64,000 nucleotides of DNA from NCBI RefSeq assembly GCF_020532705.1, contig NZ_JAJAVD010000001.1, forward strand, positions 992,001-1,056,000. The letters run 5' to 3'. Both the position numbers and the translations under genes were made by a program. Positions 9,797 to 19,877 of the stretch are shown here, one piece after another (the first letter of the stretch is position 1; each line of letters starts with the position of its first letter). The notes under the pieces are model-generated. The model was not told the DNA's origin. It worked only from the letters and a program-made list of their open reading frames with translations, and made no database searches. Origin of the DNA: Methylobacillus caricis (lineage in GTDB: Bacteria > Pseudomonadota > Gammaproteobacteria > Burkholderiales > Methylophilaceae).

Positions 9797-11689
9797 ATGT
9801 TGGAAGCAATTCGTGATCGTTCAAAAGGGTGGCTGGCAAAGGTAATACTGGCTGCCATCACCATCCCATTTGCACTGGTAGGGGTTGACAGTTATTTGCG
9901 TGATGCAGGATCTAACGTTGCTGTTGCAAAAGTGAATGGCGACTCAATTACTGTGCAGGAGTACAGTAATGCCCTGCAAAATTTGCGTAACCGTTTGCAA
10001 AGCCAAGGTAAAGTAGATGCGTCTGTGATTGATGGTCCTGAAATCAAGCAGGCAGTCGTAGATCAACTAGTTGCAAGCAGATTATTGGCAGCTGAGATCA
10101 AGCGCGCCAATTTTGTGGTGAGCGATGAGCAACTTGTCCATACCATTACCAGCGAAGCTGAGTTTCAGCAGGATGGTAAATTCTCCCAGCAACTTTACGA
10201 TCAGTTTCTAGCGGAGCGTCGCCGTACGCCATCCCAGTTCGAGAGTGATATCAAGGGAGATCTGTTGACCCTGCAGGCTCGTGAGGGATTGTCTGCGCTG
10301 GCATTCTTGCCTTCGGCAGTGGCAAATCATGCAATTCAAGTTGAGCATCAATCGCGCGAAGTCAGTGTGTCCGAGATCAAAACCGCAGACTTTATTGCCC
10401 AGGCCAGGGTGACGCCAGAAGATGTTAAGGCCTATTACACTGAACATCAGGAAAAATTCAAGGTACCTGCACAGGTCAAATTGGATTTTGTATTGCTTTC
10501 TGCAAATGCATTGATATCCGGCCAACAGGTTTCTGATGATGAAGCCAGAGATTATTATGCACAAAATGCTGCCCAATTCCAGGGTGATGAACAGCGGCGA
10601 GCCAGTCATATACTGATTGGATTTGGCGTTAGCCCCACGCCAGAAGCCAAGCAGCAGGCAAAAACCAAGGCTGCTGAAGTGCTGGCATTGGTAAAGAAAA
10701 ATCCAGAACAGTTTGAGGCATTGGCCAAGCAATATTCACAAGATCCTGGCTCTAAAGATAAGGGGGGTGATCTTGGCCTGTTCAGCCCAGGCGCTATGGT
10801 CAAACCGTTTGAAGATGCCGTTTTTTCTATGAAGCCTGGAACAGTCAGTGATCTGGTGGAATCTGACTTTGGCTACCATATTATCAAGTTGACAGAGATA
10901 AAAGGGAGCGGGCAGTCTTTTGATGAGGTTAAAGGCCAGATTCGTGCAGAACTGCTTTATCAAAAAGCGCTGGCAAAGTTTTCCGAGCAAGCTGAAAACT
11001 TCAGCAATATGGTGTATGAACAGGCTGATAGTCTGGAGCCTGCAGCCAAGGCATTTGGCATGCAGGTTCAAACCAGCGATTGGTTGAGCCGTGCTGATGG
11101 CGCCAAATTCTTTAAAAACGATAAATTGATGGACATGGTGTTCAGCGATGAGGTTTTGAAAGACAAGCGCAATACTGAAGCTATTGAGGTTTCGCCTAAT
11201 AACTTGTTGTCAGCACGTGTTGTAGATTACAAACCTGCGGCTGCACGTACCTTTGATGAAGTAAAGGCAGCGATTGAAGACTTTCTGAAACAGGAAAAAG
11301 CTGCCAAGCTGGCACGTGAAAAGGGTGAGGCTGCACTTGCTGGTTTGCGCGAAGGAAAAATGGTTAATCTGGACTGGACTGCGCCTGTGACTGTGGATCG
11401 CCAGAACCCGCAAAGCCTGACAGATATTTCAGTCTCTACTGCATTCAAGGCTAATGTCGGCAAGTTACCTGCCTACGCTGGTGTAGCGGACAAGAGTGGA
11501 TATCTGGTGGTCAAAGTCACTGCCGTTAATGATGTGGCAGAAAGTGATGAGGCCAAGGCTGGAGCCAAGGCTGATATCCAGCAAGCATTGGCAGCTGAGT
11601 ACAGAAGTGCGTATATCAAATCGCTCAAGCAGAAGAGCAAAATCAAGATCAATAATCAGTTGTTGACTGCGGACCAAGCTAATCCTTGA
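9797..11689 (+). CDS. ppiD: Peptidyl-prolyl isomerase / periplasmic chaperone PpiD
   Basis: This 630-residue inner-membrane-anchored periplasmic foldase acts near the Sec translocon on emerging outer-membrane and periplasmic proteins. The N-terminus has a short cytoplasmic part (MLEAIRDRSKGWLAKV), one membrane segment (about 13-30), then a SurA/PpiD-like chaperone domain. A parvulin domain lies at about 268-365 (RRASHILIGF ... GGDLGLFSPGAMV ... FGYHIIKL). The length matches the family. The position after lon-hupB is the classical one. It has its own promoter region behind the tRNA terminator. Confidence 0.96.
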   Translation: MLEAIRDRSKGWLAKVILAAITIPFALVGVDSYLRDAGSNVAVAKVNGDSITVQEYSNALQNLRNRLQSQGKVDASVIDGPEIKQAVVDQLVASRLLAAEIKRANFVVSDEQLVHTITSEAEFQQDGKFSQQLYDQFLAERRRTPSQFESDIKGDLLTLQAREGLSALAFLPSAVANHAIQVEHQSREVSVSEIKTADFIAQARVTPEDVKAYYTEHQEKFKVPAQVKLDFVLLSANALISGQQVSDDEARDYYAQNAAQFQGDEQRRASHILIGFGVSPTPEAKQQAKTKAAEVLALVKKNPEQFEALAKQYSQDPGSKDKGGDLGLFSPGAMVKPFEDAVFSMKPGTVSDLVESDFGYHIIKLTEIKGSGQSFDEVKGQIRAELLYQKALAKFSEQAENFSNMVYEQADSLEPAAKAFGMQVQTSDWLSRADGAKFFKNDKLMDMVFSDEVLKDKRNTEAIEVSPNNLLSARVVDYKPAAARTFDEVKAAIEDFLKQEKAAKLAREKGEAALAGLREGKMVNLDWTAPVTVDRQNPQSLTDISVSTAFKANVGKLPAYAGVADKSGYLVVKVTAVNDVAESDEAKAGAKADIQQALAAEYRSAYIKSLKQKSKIKINNQLLTADQANP

Positions 11690-11735
11690 TTTTGGAATAG
11701 TTACCTTACCATCCATTATCAAGATTGAGTACTGT

Positions 11736-11770
11736 AAAAAAGGCAGCTGGAAATTCCAGCTGCCTTTTTA
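11736..11770. terminator. Bidirectional terminator between ppiD and fabI
   Basis: Perfect 14-base arms (AAAAAGGCAGCTGG and its complement) around an AAATT loop, with A-run and T-run flanks. It can serve both converging transcripts. Confidence 0.9.
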
Positions 11771-11812
11771 TTTTATTGCGGTTACTTCGATGAAAACTTT
11801 ATCGGTCTGTTG

Positions 11813-12598
11813 CTAATCTATCGTCCCTACTGCAGTGATATTCATGCCTGCGTCCACATAAGTGATCTCGCCAGTAATTCCTGATGCCAAGTCACTGCAA
11901 AGAAAGGCAGCTGCATTTCCTACTTCTTCGATGGTGACACTTCTGCGCAATGCCGCATGTTTTTCATTGAATCTGACCAGATCATCGAAACCGGTAATTC
12001 CCGAAGCTGCCAATGTGCGTATCGGGCCTGCAGAGACTGCATTGACACGGATACCCTTGGGGCCAAGGCTTTGCGACATATAGCGCACGTTGGCTTCCAG
12101 GCTTGCCTTGGCAACCCCCATTACATTGTAATTGGGCAGTGTGCGTTCTGCGCCTAGATAGCTGACGGTGAGCAGGCTGGCATTTTGGCCGGCTATCATT
12201 GGCATTGCAGCCTTGGCCAACGCGGTAAAGCTATAGGAGCTGATATCGTGCGCAATCTGGAAGTTTTCGCGGGTGACGCTATCCAGATAATCTCCATCCA
12301 AGGCGGCTTTTGGTACAAATGCAACAGAGTGCACCAGAATGTCGAGCTTGTCCCAATGCTGGCGCAGGGCAGTGAATAGCGCTTCAATCTGTTCGTCACT
12401 GCCTACATCGCAAGGCAACACTATATTGGAGCCTAGTTCGGCAGCCAGGCTACGGACCCTGTCCTGGAATTTCTCTTTCTGGTAAGTGAAGGCAATCTCA
12501 GCTCCCTCACGCTTCATGGCAGCGGCAATGCCGTAGGCAATGGAGCGATCGCTTAATAGTCCGACAATCAGTGCACGTTTTCCTGCTAGAAATCCCAT
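11813..12598 (-). CDS. fabI: Enoyl-[acyl-carrier-protein] reductase (NADH), FabI
   Basis: This 261-residue short-chain dehydrogenase family enzyme performs the last reduction of each fatty-acid elongation cycle in the cytoplasm. The N-terminus [20 protein letters not shown] is the divergent nucleotide-binding motif typical of FabI. The catalytic Tyr-x6-Lys is in [12 protein letters not shown] (about residues 156-163). The C-terminus contains [17 protein letters not shown]. It is the last gene after yejE (65-base gap), and ends at a shared terminator. Confidence 0.96.
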   Translation of the reverse strand: MGFLAGKRALIVGLLSDRSIAYGIAAAMKREGAEIAFTYQKEKFQDRVRSLAAELGSNIVLPCDVGSDEQIEALFTALRQHWDKLDILVHSVAFVPKAALDGDYLDSVTRENFQIAHDISSYSFTALAKAAMPMIAGQNASLLTVSYLGAERTLPNYNVMGVAKASLEANVRYMSQSLGPKGIRVNAVSAGPIRTLAASGITGFDDLVRFNEKHAALRRSVTIEEVGNAAAFLCSDLASGITGEITYVDAGMNITAVGTID

Positions 12599-12663
12599 AT
12601 GGTTTCTTTCACATCGAAGAAATGGACATTTTGAGGATTGAATAGAGCTAAAAACCTGGAGAT

Positions 12664-13488
12664 TTATCTATTTCTGGATGAGCGGGGATCAAATACATCC
12701 CTCAAACCCTCACCGAACAGATTGTAACCCAGCACGGTAATCAGTATGGCCAGGCCGGGGAAGAGTGATAACCACCAGGCAAATTGAATATATTCCTTGC
12801 CGTCTGTCAGAATATTGCCCCAGGATGCCTGTGGTGCCTGTACTCCCAATCCCAGAAAGCTGAGCCCTGACTCGATCAATACTGCACTGGCCACCCCCAG
12901 TACTGAACTGACAATCACCGGGGTCAGGCTGTTTGGCAGCAAGTGCTTGAAAATCAGTCTTTTGTCAGTTGCTCCCAGCGTTTCCGACGCCATGACGAAT
13001 TCGCGGCTACGCAAGCTCAGGAATTCTGCGCGTACCAGTCGCGTTACGCCCATCCATGAGGTGAGGCCAATCACGATCATGATGTTCCAGATAGAAGGTG
13101 TGAGGAATGCGATCACTGCCAGGATCAGGAAAAATGTGGGGATAGATAGCATGACATCTACGGTACGCATAATAACGACATCTACCCAGCCACGGTAATA
13201 ACCCGAGATAGCGCCGAGTATGATGCCGATGAAGGTTGCAATGCCCACCGCGACAAGCCCTACCAGCAAGGAAATGCGTGCGCCATAGAGCATGCGAGAA
13301 AAGACATCGCGACCGAGGCCGTCCGTGCCCATGAGGTGGGAGGATGAAGGCTCGAGCAAAATGGCTTTCACATCAATGGCATCAGGATCAAAAGGCGCAA
13401 TCAGAGGCGCAAACAAGGCCAGCAGAAAAATCATACTGATGATGATGAATCCTGACAGTGCCAGAGGATTGGACAAGGCACGTTTCAT
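12664..13488 (-). CDS. yejE: Peptide-type ABC transporter permease (YejE/DppC-like)
   Basis: This 274-residue inner-membrane permease of the oligopeptide importer family has about six membrane segments, the first at residues 12-32. The conserved N-terminal region [21 protein letters not shown] and the EAA loop ([20 protein letters not shown], about 172-192) that contacts an ATPase are present. It overlaps the yejB stop by four bases. It is shorter than enteric YejE and closer in size to DppC. The symbol rests on the yejA-yejB context. No ATPase gene follows. Confidence 0.85.
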   Translation of the reverse strand: MKRALSNPLALSGFIIISMIFLLALFAPLIAPFDPDAIDVKAILLEPSSSHLMGTDGLGRDVFSRMLYGARISLLVGLVAVGIATFIGIILGAISGYYRGWVDVVIMRTVDVMLSIPTFFLILAVIAFLTPSIWNIMIVIGLTSWMGVTRLVRAEFLSLRSREFVMASETLGATDKRLIFKHLLPNSLTPVIVSSVLGVASAVLIESGLSFLGLGVQAPQASWGNILTDGKEYIQFAWWLSLFPGLAILITVLGYNLFGEGLRDVFDPRSSRNR

Positions 13489-14504
13489 TGCATGACTCCA
13501 CGACGCACACGAGGATCAGCCCAGGCATAGGCGATATCTGCCAGCAGATTACCAAGCAGGGTTAATGCGGATCCTATGGTAAGGATGCCCATGATCACGG
13601 GGAAGTCACGCATCAGCACAGCATCGTAAAACAGCTTGCCCATGCCAGGGATGGCAAAAATAGATTCGGCAATGACAGAGCCGCCAATGAGTCCTGGGAT
13701 GGAAAGGCCGAGAATGGTGATCAATGGCAGGAGTGCATTGCGCAGCGCATGGCCATAGACGATGGTATTTTCTGGAAGACCCTTGGCCCGGGCCGTGGTG
13801 ATATAGTCCTGATGCAGCACATCCAGCATACCGTTACGTACAAAGAGCGAAATCCCCGCCAGGCCGCTGAGCGCCGAAATGAAGACAGGCAAGGCTAGGT
13901 GCTTCAGGGTATCCAGGGCGCGTGCAAACCAATTCATTGATTCAGCTCCCTGGCTATGCAAGCCGGAAATCGGGAGCCAGTCATGCACTACGCCAGTCCA
14001 GTACATCATGAGCAGGGCTAGCCAGAATCCGGGTATGGCAAATCCAACAAAGACAAACAGGGTAATTGCCCGGTCTGGCGCTCGATTCTGTGTCAATGCG
14101 GATACCACACCGAGCGGCAGCGCAATCACGAGAATGAGGGCCAGGCTGAGTACGTTGATTAACAAGGTAATGGGCAGGGCCTCTTGAATCATGCCTGGTG
14201 TGACATTGCCCTCTTTGTCCTTGGTTTGCCAGAAGACAGGGCGTTGGTGTGATGCAAAAGAAGTACCAAAATCCATCTTGACCATGCGTTGCAGCCATAA
14301 CCCATACTGGACAATCACGGGCTTGTCCAGATTGTAGATTTCACGCAATTTTTGCCGGGACTCTTCACTTGCCTTGGGGTCAAAACCAGATTCAGTGGTA
14401 GTGATGTCTCCAGGTGCCAGATGGATGATGAGAAATGACACCAGGCTGATGCCTATCAGCAGCGGGACCATCCAGAACAGGCGCTGTAGCAGGTATTTAA
14501 GCAT
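13485..14504 (-). CDS. yejB: Peptide-type ABC transporter permease (YejB/DppB-like)
   Basis: This 339-residue inner-membrane permease starts with MLKYLLQRLFWMVPLLIG, the typical start of the DppB/OppB/YejB group. It has the periplasmic loop after the first membrane segment and the EAA motif (TTARAKGLPENTIVYGHALRNAL, about 230-253). ATG at 14504 is chosen: it lies five bases after the yejA stop, while the longer frame to 14555 overlaps yejA and adds an unlikely hydrophilic leader. Substrate, by analogy with YejABEF, is oligopeptides; this is inference. Confidence 0.86.
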   Translation of the reverse strand: MLKYLLQRLFWMVPLLIGISLVSFLIIHLAPGDITTTESGFDPKASEESRQKLREIYNLDKPVIVQYGLWLQRMVKMDFGTSFASHQRPVFWQTKDKEGNVTPGMIQEALPITLLINVLSLALILVIALPLGVVSALTQNRAPDRAITLFVFVGFAIPGFWLALLMMYWTGVVHDWLPISGLHSQGAESMNWFARALDTLKHLALPVFISALSGLAGISLFVRNGMLDVLHQDYITTARAKGLPENTIVYGHALRNALLPLITILGLSIPGLIGGSVIAESIFAIPGMGKLFYDAVLMRDFPVIMGILTIGSALTLLGNLLADIAYAWADPRVRRGVMQ

Positions 14505-14509
14505 ATCGT

Positions 14510-16159
14510 TTACTGACTGATCTCTGTGCGGCGTAATGGTTTTGGGATATACCATTCCTGCGAGTTATGTCCAATACCAGCAGGTGGAGCAGGATTATCT
14601 ATACCCTTGATGCGTTTATGTATGGCCGGCAGGCCGTAGCCTGCAAACAGGTAAACAATCGGGCTTTCTTCCTGGAGAATCTGTGCGAACTCGTGATAGA
14701 TTTTCATGCGCTTGTCAGGGTCCAGTTCCATGCGGCCTTTTTCCAGCAAACGGTCAACACGCGAGTTGTTGTAGCCGATAAAGTTGAATTGTCCCGGCGC
14801 CTGTTGGGATGAATGCCAAATATTGTATTGATCAGGATCTATCGCCAGACTCCAGCCCAATACCACCATATCGAAATCACCAGTCTTGATGAAGCGGCCA
14901 ATGAAGCTGGCCCATTCCAACACCCTGATCCTGACATCGATGCCGACTTCCTTCAGGCGCCGCTGGATCAAGACCGCGCTCATTTCACGTTGCTTGTTCT
15001 GATTGGTCAGTATCTCAAAAGACAAGGGTTTACCATTACGCTCAAGTATGCCGTCTCCATTACTGTCTTTAAAACCAGCCTGGCGTAACAGCTCCCTGGC
15101 TTTTTCGGGGTCGTACGAATATGGGGCAAGGTTGGGATTAGTCCAGCGTGTTCCGGGCTTGTAAGGGGATGACACTGGCTCTCCCAGGCCGAGTAGCACC
15201 CCGTCTATCAACTCTTGTTTGTTAATTGCATAATTGATGGCTTTGCGCACGCGCACATCATCAAAAGGTTTGTGCTTGAGATTGAATCCCAAGTAGGTAT
15301 AACTGTTGCCCAGTTCCTTATAGAGGCCGAATTTTTGTTCCAGCTCTGGGCGGGCAGGGAAGATCCGGGCATATTGCACCGGATTGAGGATCATGGTGTC
15401 TATGTTATTGGCCATGAGCTCCAGGAATTGCGAAGCTTCGTCCGGGATAAATCGGCTCACCAAACGTTCTATTCTGGCTGGTCCTTGGGTTGAAAGTGGA
15501 TTGCGCACCAGCGATATCTGTTCACCGCTACGCCATTTTTCCAACTTGTAGTAATGACTGCCGACCGGGTTTCTTGCGAACGGTGTGTTATTGATGTCTT
15601 GGCCCTGCAGCAAATGCTTGGGCAGTATCTGTAGACCTGCCCAGGAATTGACGGCCGGGGCATAAGGCTCCGCATAAGTGACCCTGAATGTACGTGCGTC
15701 GGGAGTTTCTGCGCGTACTACCAATTTGTAGTCTGAACCGTAAGGGGTGCGTGTCTTGTCATCAGTGACCAGCTTCCAAGTGAACAAGATGTCTGCGCTG
15801 GTCAGCGGCTTGCCATCAGCCCATTTGAGGTCGGGCTTGAGCTTGAAAGTAATGGTTTTCTGGTCAGGCGACACTTGCCATGACTCTGCCAGCTCACCCT
15901 CGAATTCCAGGTTTTTGTCGTAGCGCAGCAAACTGCTGAATATGTTCTGGGCCACTGCCGAAGCTGCGGCTTCTCCTGCAATCATGGTAATCAGTCCGCC
16001 CGGCTCTCCGCGAGTGGCATCTATCATGGTACCGCCATCTTCGGGCGGATATTCAACACTGAAATCTACCGTATTGCCAATGGGTGTCTTGCCGCATGAG
16101 GTCAGCATGACGCAGGCAAGCAACAGTGTAGGTAAAAGAGTGTGTTTGATAGAGTGCAT
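14510..16159 (-). CDS. yejA: Periplasmic oligopeptide-binding lipoprotein (YejA-like, SBP family 5)
   Basis: This 549-residue extracytoplasmic binding protein has a lipoprotein signal (cleavage before Cys in MLTSC, residue 22). The family 5 core is recognisable: RYDKNLEFEGELAESW, LKPDLKWADGKPLTSADI and the PYSYDPEKARELLRQAGF region near 340. It supplies the substrate to YejB/YejE. The start lies 12 bases after the mltD stop, so it shares a transcript with the lytic transglycosylase. This pairing suggests muropeptide or peptide recovery near the cell wall, which is inference. Confidence 0.88.
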   Translation of the reverse strand: MHSIKHTLLPTLLLACVMLTSCGKTPIGNTVDFSVEYPPEDGGTMIDATRGEPGGLITMIAGEAAASAVAQNIFSSLLRYDKNLEFEGELAESWQVSPDQKTITFKLKPDLKWADGKPLTSADILFTWKLVTDDKTRTPYGSDYKLVVRAETPDARTFRVTYAEPYAPAVNSWAGLQILPKHLLQGQDINNTPFARNPVGSHYYKLEKWRSGEQISLVRNPLSTQGPARIERLVSRFIPDEASQFLELMANNIDTMILNPVQYARIFPARPELEQKFGLYKELGNSYTYLGFNLKHKPFDDVRVRKAINYAINKQELIDGVLLGLGEPVSSPYKPGTRWTNPNLAPYSYDPEKARELLRQAGFKDSNGDGILERNGKPLSFEILTNQNKQREMSAVLIQRRLKEVGIDVRIRVLEWASFIGRFIKTGDFDMVVLGWSLAIDPDQYNIWHSSQQAPGQFNFIGYNNSRVDRLLEKGRMELDPDKRMKIYHEFAQILQEESPIVYLFAGYGLPAIHKRIKGIDNPAPPAGIGHNSQEWYIPKPLRRTEISQ

Positions 16160-16171
16160 AGGTGAGAGGTA

Positions 16172-17767
16172 TTAAGCCTCGTCGGGAGGTGACACTGTCA
16201 GTTTGTTGCCGGGGGTGATATGCGATCCAGTCAGTTTATTCCAGCGTTTGAGATCCTTGCTTTGCACATCAAATTTACGGGCAATGCTGTCCAGGGTATC
16301 ACCACGTTTGACTACATAATGGCTTTTTACTACTTTTTTGCCACTGGCAGCACTCAGTGCAACTTTGGAAGCGGAAGTGGTATTGATGTCCAGGGTTTGG
16401 CCAGCTTTCAAGGTGCTGGATTTCAATCCGTTGGCAGATATGAGCTGCTGGGAGGTCAGGCCGTATCGCTTGGCAATGAGATAAATGTTTTCGCCGCTCT
16501 TGACCGTATGCTTGAAACTCTTGGTTGCAGAGGTTGATGTGCCGGGTAAATCAATCTGTCTATGGTCAGCCACGGCAATTACGGCATCGGTGTCAGTATC
16601 CATCTTGACCGGCACCAGAATGGGCATGTTGCTCTTGATGATTTGTTTGCTGGACACAAGCCCATTTACGTCAATGAGCTTGGTTTGATCTATGCCGAAT
16701 TTGCGGGCGATTTGGTCCATGCGCTCGCCTCGTTTGGCATGATAGGTTTGCCAGCTGACCAAAGGTTTGTCATAGGCTGACAAGTTACTATTAAAGGTTT
16801 CAGCGGCAGAAATCGGTAACAGTATTTCATGCACATTGCCTGAAGCCGTCAGAACAGGCCTGTTGTATTCTGGGTTGAGCGAGGTGAATTCTTCATATGA
16901 AATTTCTGCAAGTTCCGCTGCTACTCGTGCATCTATTTGTTGGGGCGCAGTGACTTTTGTGAAATAGGGCCGGTTGGGGATGGTTTGAATATTCAGGCCA
17001 TAGTGCTGTGGATTGGTCATAATGTTTTTCACTGCCTGCAGCTTGGGAACATAATTCCGTGTTTCATCGGAGAGTTCCAGGCTTTGGTAGTCAGTTGGCA
17101 AGCCCCGGCTACGGTTGCGTTCAATGGCCCGGCTGACTGTGCCTTCACCGGCGTTATAGGCAGCCAGCGCCAAATCCCAGGTACCAAACATGACATATAG
17201 TTTTTGCAGGTAGTTCAAGGCAGCGTTGGTAGCAGCTCTTACATCACGGCGATTATCTGCCCACCAATCCTGTTTCAAGCCGAAGTTCTTGCCAGTAGAG
17301 GGAATGAACTGCCAGATACCGGAAGCACTGCTTCGTGATAAGGCCTGCGGGTTGAATGCACTCTCTATCATGGGCAGCAGCGCAATCTCGGTTGGCATGC
17401 CGCGTTTCTGCACTTCCTCTACGATATGGTAGAGGTAGCGTTGACTGCGATCGACCATCCGCTTGACATAGTCCGGGCGTGAAGAATACCAAGCCTCGTG
17501 GCTGCTGGTATATGGAGACTGCAATTCCTGCATGCCATATCCATCCTTGATGCGATGCCACAGGTCGAAGGCAACCAGTTCAGGATCGTCGACTGACCTA
17601 TTGCCGATCACGCCGCTATCAGGCAGGTAATGGGAAAGGGCATCGCCAGGATAATCTCCGAGGATGACGATTTCATCGCCTGCCACATTGGTGTCGGCAA
17701 GCACTGCGGGAGTGGCAAAAACAGGGGAGGCCAGCAATACCAGCTTCAGCAGGGACTTTACAGTCAT
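16172..17767 (-). CDS. mltD: Membrane-bound lytic murein transglycosylase D with LysM repeats
   Basis: This 531-residue enzyme cleaves the glycan chain of peptidoglycan to 1,6-anhydro-muropeptides. Signal sequence at residues 1-24. The SLT catalytic domain contains the Glu in IESAFNPQALS (about 140) followed by SGIWQFIPSTGKNFGL. Three LysM domains follow, at about 355-400 (the most divergent), 425-470 and 485-528 (HYVVKRGDTLDSIARKF). The signal lacks an obvious lipobox, unlike E. coli MltD. It is the first gene of the mltD-yejA-yejB-yejE-fabI unit, with a promoter presumably in 17768-17881. Confidence 0.93.
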   Translation of the reverse strand: MTVKSLLKLVLLASPVFATPAVLADTNVAGDEIVILGDYPGDALSHYLPDSGVIGNRSVDDPELVAFDLWHRIKDGYGMQELQSPYTSSHEAWYSSRPDYVKRMVDRSQRYLYHIVEEVQKRGMPTEIALLPMIESAFNPQALSRSSASGIWQFIPSTGKNFGLKQDWWADNRRDVRAATNAALNYLQKLYVMFGTWDLALAAYNAGEGTVSRAIERNRSRGLPTDYQSLELSDETRNYVPKLQAVKNIMTNPQHYGLNIQTIPNRPYFTKVTAPQQIDARVAAELAEISYEEFTSLNPEYNRPVLTASGNVHEILLPISAAETFNSNLSAYDKPLVSWQTYHAKRGERMDQIARKFGIDQTKLIDVNGLVSSKQIIKSNMPILVPVKMDTDTDAVIAVADHRQIDLPGTSTSATKSFKHTVKSGENIYLIAKRYGLTSQQLISANGLKSSTLKAGQTLDINTTSASKVALSAASGKKVVKSHYVVKRGDTLDSIARKFDVQSKDLKRWNKLTGSHITPGNKLTVSPPDEA

Positions 17768-17881
17768 TCGTACTTCTCGGATGGCTTTAGAGTGCTAGGA
17801 TAGTATCGAATCAATGAATAGAGCGTCAAGTCCATGACCTAAATAAAGATGCTACTTGAAATATAGTAAGTATATAAATGA

Positions 17882-18637
17882 TTAAAAATGGTTTCTCATT
17901 TGACGAATTGCACTGAATACTTGAGCTGGATCCTGGTTTTTGCTGCCTGACGCCTGTTGGATTTGCGGCTGATTACAACGCAGAAATGGATTGGTGGCAA
18001 GCTCTAATGCCAGGGTTGATGGCAATGTCGGCATCTGTCGTGCTCTGCTTAGGGATACTTCATGCTGTCGTTTTACCAAATCCGGATTACCCGGCTCGAG
18101 GGTCATGGCAAATTTTAGGTTGTGTTCTGTATATTCATGGGCGCAATAGACTTTGGTGCCAGCTGGCAATCCAGCCAGTTTCTGTAAAGATTCATACATC
18201 TGTTCCGGGGTGCCTTCGAACAATCGGCCACAGCCTGCACCAAACAGGGTATCACCGCAAAACAGCATTTGTTGCCCGTAATAAGCTACATGTCCTAGGG
18301 TGTGTCCTGGGACTTCTATCACTTCAAGCTGTAATTCAAGTGTGGGCAGGACTACTATATCGCCGGCTTGCACCGGATAATGGTTAAATTTGTATTGTTC
18401 CTTGGCGGGTGCGTAGACTGCAACCTGGGGCGCATATTGCATCAATGTCTCAACGCCGCCAATATGATCAGCATGGTGATGGGTGATAATGATGGTATCT
18501 AGCGTGAGGGATGCAGCTGACAGAGCCGCGATCACAGGGGCAGCATCCCCAGGATCAACGACGACAGCATGGTTTTTTCTATGCAGCAGCCAGAGATAGT
18601 TGTCCTGAAATGCAGGAATCGGGATAATTTCTAGCAT
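17882..18637 (-). CDS. gloB: Hydroxyacylglutathione hydrolase (glyoxalase II)
   Basis: This 251-residue metallo-beta-lactamase-fold hydrolase splits S-D-lactoylglutathione to D-lactate and glutathione, finishing methylglyoxal detoxification. The binuclear metal motif THHHADHIGG is at about residues 53-62, later ligands are in PGHTLGH and FCGDTLFGAGCGRLFEG, and HEYTEHNLKFA is near 168. The start at 18637 gives the family N-terminus MLEIIPIPAFQDNYLW; the frame extends further upstream but into the promoter region shared with the divergent methyltransferase gene. Confidence 0.95.
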   Translation of the reverse strand: MLEIIPIPAFQDNYLWLLHRKNHAVVVDPGDAAPVIAALSAASLTLDTIIITHHHADHIGGVETLMQYAPQVAVYAPAKEQYKFNHYPVQAGDIVVLPTLELQLEVIEVPGHTLGHVAYYGQQMLFCGDTLFGAGCGRLFEGTPEQMYESLQKLAGLPAGTKVYCAHEYTEHNLKFAMTLEPGNPDLVKRQHEVSLSRARQMPTLPSTLALELATNPFLRCNQPQIQQASGSKNQDPAQVFSAIRQMRNHF

Positions 18638-18698
18638 GGCAGCATCCGTGGCGCGTTTTGTTTGTTCATCCGAATAATCATTTGTTTTTGAGGCCTGA

Positions 18699-19424
18699 AT
18701 GTCAATAGACAACCTAGAGCAATGGCTGGCAACTCCGCTGGGGAAATATCTGCAGGAACAAGAACAGCTGTTGTTCGATGAGGCCGTGCATGATATTTTC
18801 GGTTTCAACGCCATGCAATTTGGCATGTTGGAACTGAATCTGTTGCAAAATTCCCGTATCCCCTACAAGTTCCATGCCAGTGTTTCCTCGGGAGCTGTAC
18901 AGTGCGAGTCCCACAAGCTTCCATTGCCGGAAAATACCTTGGACCTGGTCGTCATGCCCCATACCCTGGATTTTAGCGAGCACCCTCACCAAACCTTGCG
19001 CGAGGCTGCCCGTGTCATGGTACCTGAGGGGCATATTGTGATCAGTGGGTTCAACCCACTAAGCACTTGGGGGATCAGGCGCTTGGCGAGTGAAAATGGT
19101 ACTTACCCATGGGATGCCAATTTCTTAAGCCTGATGCGGATCAAGGACTGGCTGGCATTGCTGGATTTCGAGATAGTGGACTCCAGGATGACCTGCCATA
19201 TGCCACCATTCAAAAGCGCTTCCTGGCTGGGTCGCTATAGCATGGTGGAGCGGCTGGGCGCAAGATTGTGGCCTATGATGGGAGGAGTATACTTCGTCGT
19301 TGCCAAAAAACGCGTGCTGGGCATGCGCCTGATCAAGCCGGCCTGGAAAAAACCCAGGCTTAATGCCAATTTGCTGCCAGCACCTACACAAAGAACGGAT
19401 ACACAAAAAAAGCATGAGCAATAG
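18699..19424 (+). CDS. SAM-dependent methyltransferase, YafS type
   Basis: This 241-residue class I (type 11) methyltransferase-like protein has an unknown substrate. The core contains [34 protein letters not shown] at about 73-106, with [13 protein letters not shown] as strand 5. The glycine-rich motif I near the N-terminus is poorly conserved, so catalytic activity is not certain. It lies between gloB and rnhA, exactly where yafS lies in E. coli, which supports orthology. It overlaps rnhA by 11 bases. Confidence 0.8.
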   Translation: MSIDNLEQWLATPLGKYLQEQEQLLFDEAVHDIFGFNAMQFGMLELNLLQNSRIPYKFHASVSSGAVQCESHKLPLPENTLDLVVMPHTLDFSEHPHQTLREAARVMVPEGHIVISGFNPLSTWGIRRLASENGTYPWDANFLSLMRIKDWLALLDFEIVDSRMTCHMPPFKSASWLGRYSMVERLGARLWPMMGGVYFVVAKKRVLGMRLIKPAWKKPRLNANLLPAPTQRTDTQKKHEQ

Positions 19425-19869
19425 TTATATCGAGATTTATGCCGATGGGGCATGCAAGGGGAATCCTGGCCCCGGGGGCTGGGGTGCCTGGCTGGCATTT
19501 GAGGGGCATGAAAAGGAATTGTGGGGTGGTGAGTTATTGACCACCAATAACCGCATGGAGCTGACGGCAGTGATTCGTGCGCTGGAAGCTCTCAAACGTG
19601 AATGCGATGTGAAAATCTTTACTGACTCCGTCTATGTTCAGAAAGGAATCACCGAGTGGGTGCATGGGTGGAAAGCACGGGGTTGGCGAACCAGCGATAA
19701 AAAACCGGTAAAGAATGTTGATTTGTGGCAACAATTGGATGCGCTGGTGCAGCAGCACAAGATCGAGTGGAAATGGGTCAAGGGCCATGCCGGAAATGTA
19801 GGCAATGAACGTGCGGATGAACTTGCCAATAAAGGCGTAGATCAAGTGCTTGGCAAAGTCGTTGCCTAA
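19414..19869 (+). CDS. rnhA: Ribonuclease HI
   Basis: This 151-residue endonuclease cuts the RNA strand of RNA-DNA hybrids (R-loops, Okazaki primers). The acidic residues are visible: Asp in [13 protein letters not shown] (about 11), Glu in NRMELTAVI (about 49), Asp in IFTDSVYV (about 71) and Asp in NERADELAN (about 135); His is in VKGHAG. ATG at 19414 is chosen because the protein then starts at the family N-terminus. It overlaps the upstream gene and is eight bases before dnaQ. Confidence 0.96.
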   Translation: MSNSYIEIYADGACKGNPGPGGWGAWLAFEGHEKELWGGELLTTNNRMELTAVIRALEALKRECDVKIFTDSVYVQKGITEWVHGWKARGWRTSDKKPVKNVDLWQQLDALVQQHKIEWKWVKGHAGNVGNERADELANKGVDQVLGKVVA

Positions 19870-19877
19870 GGAAGCAG

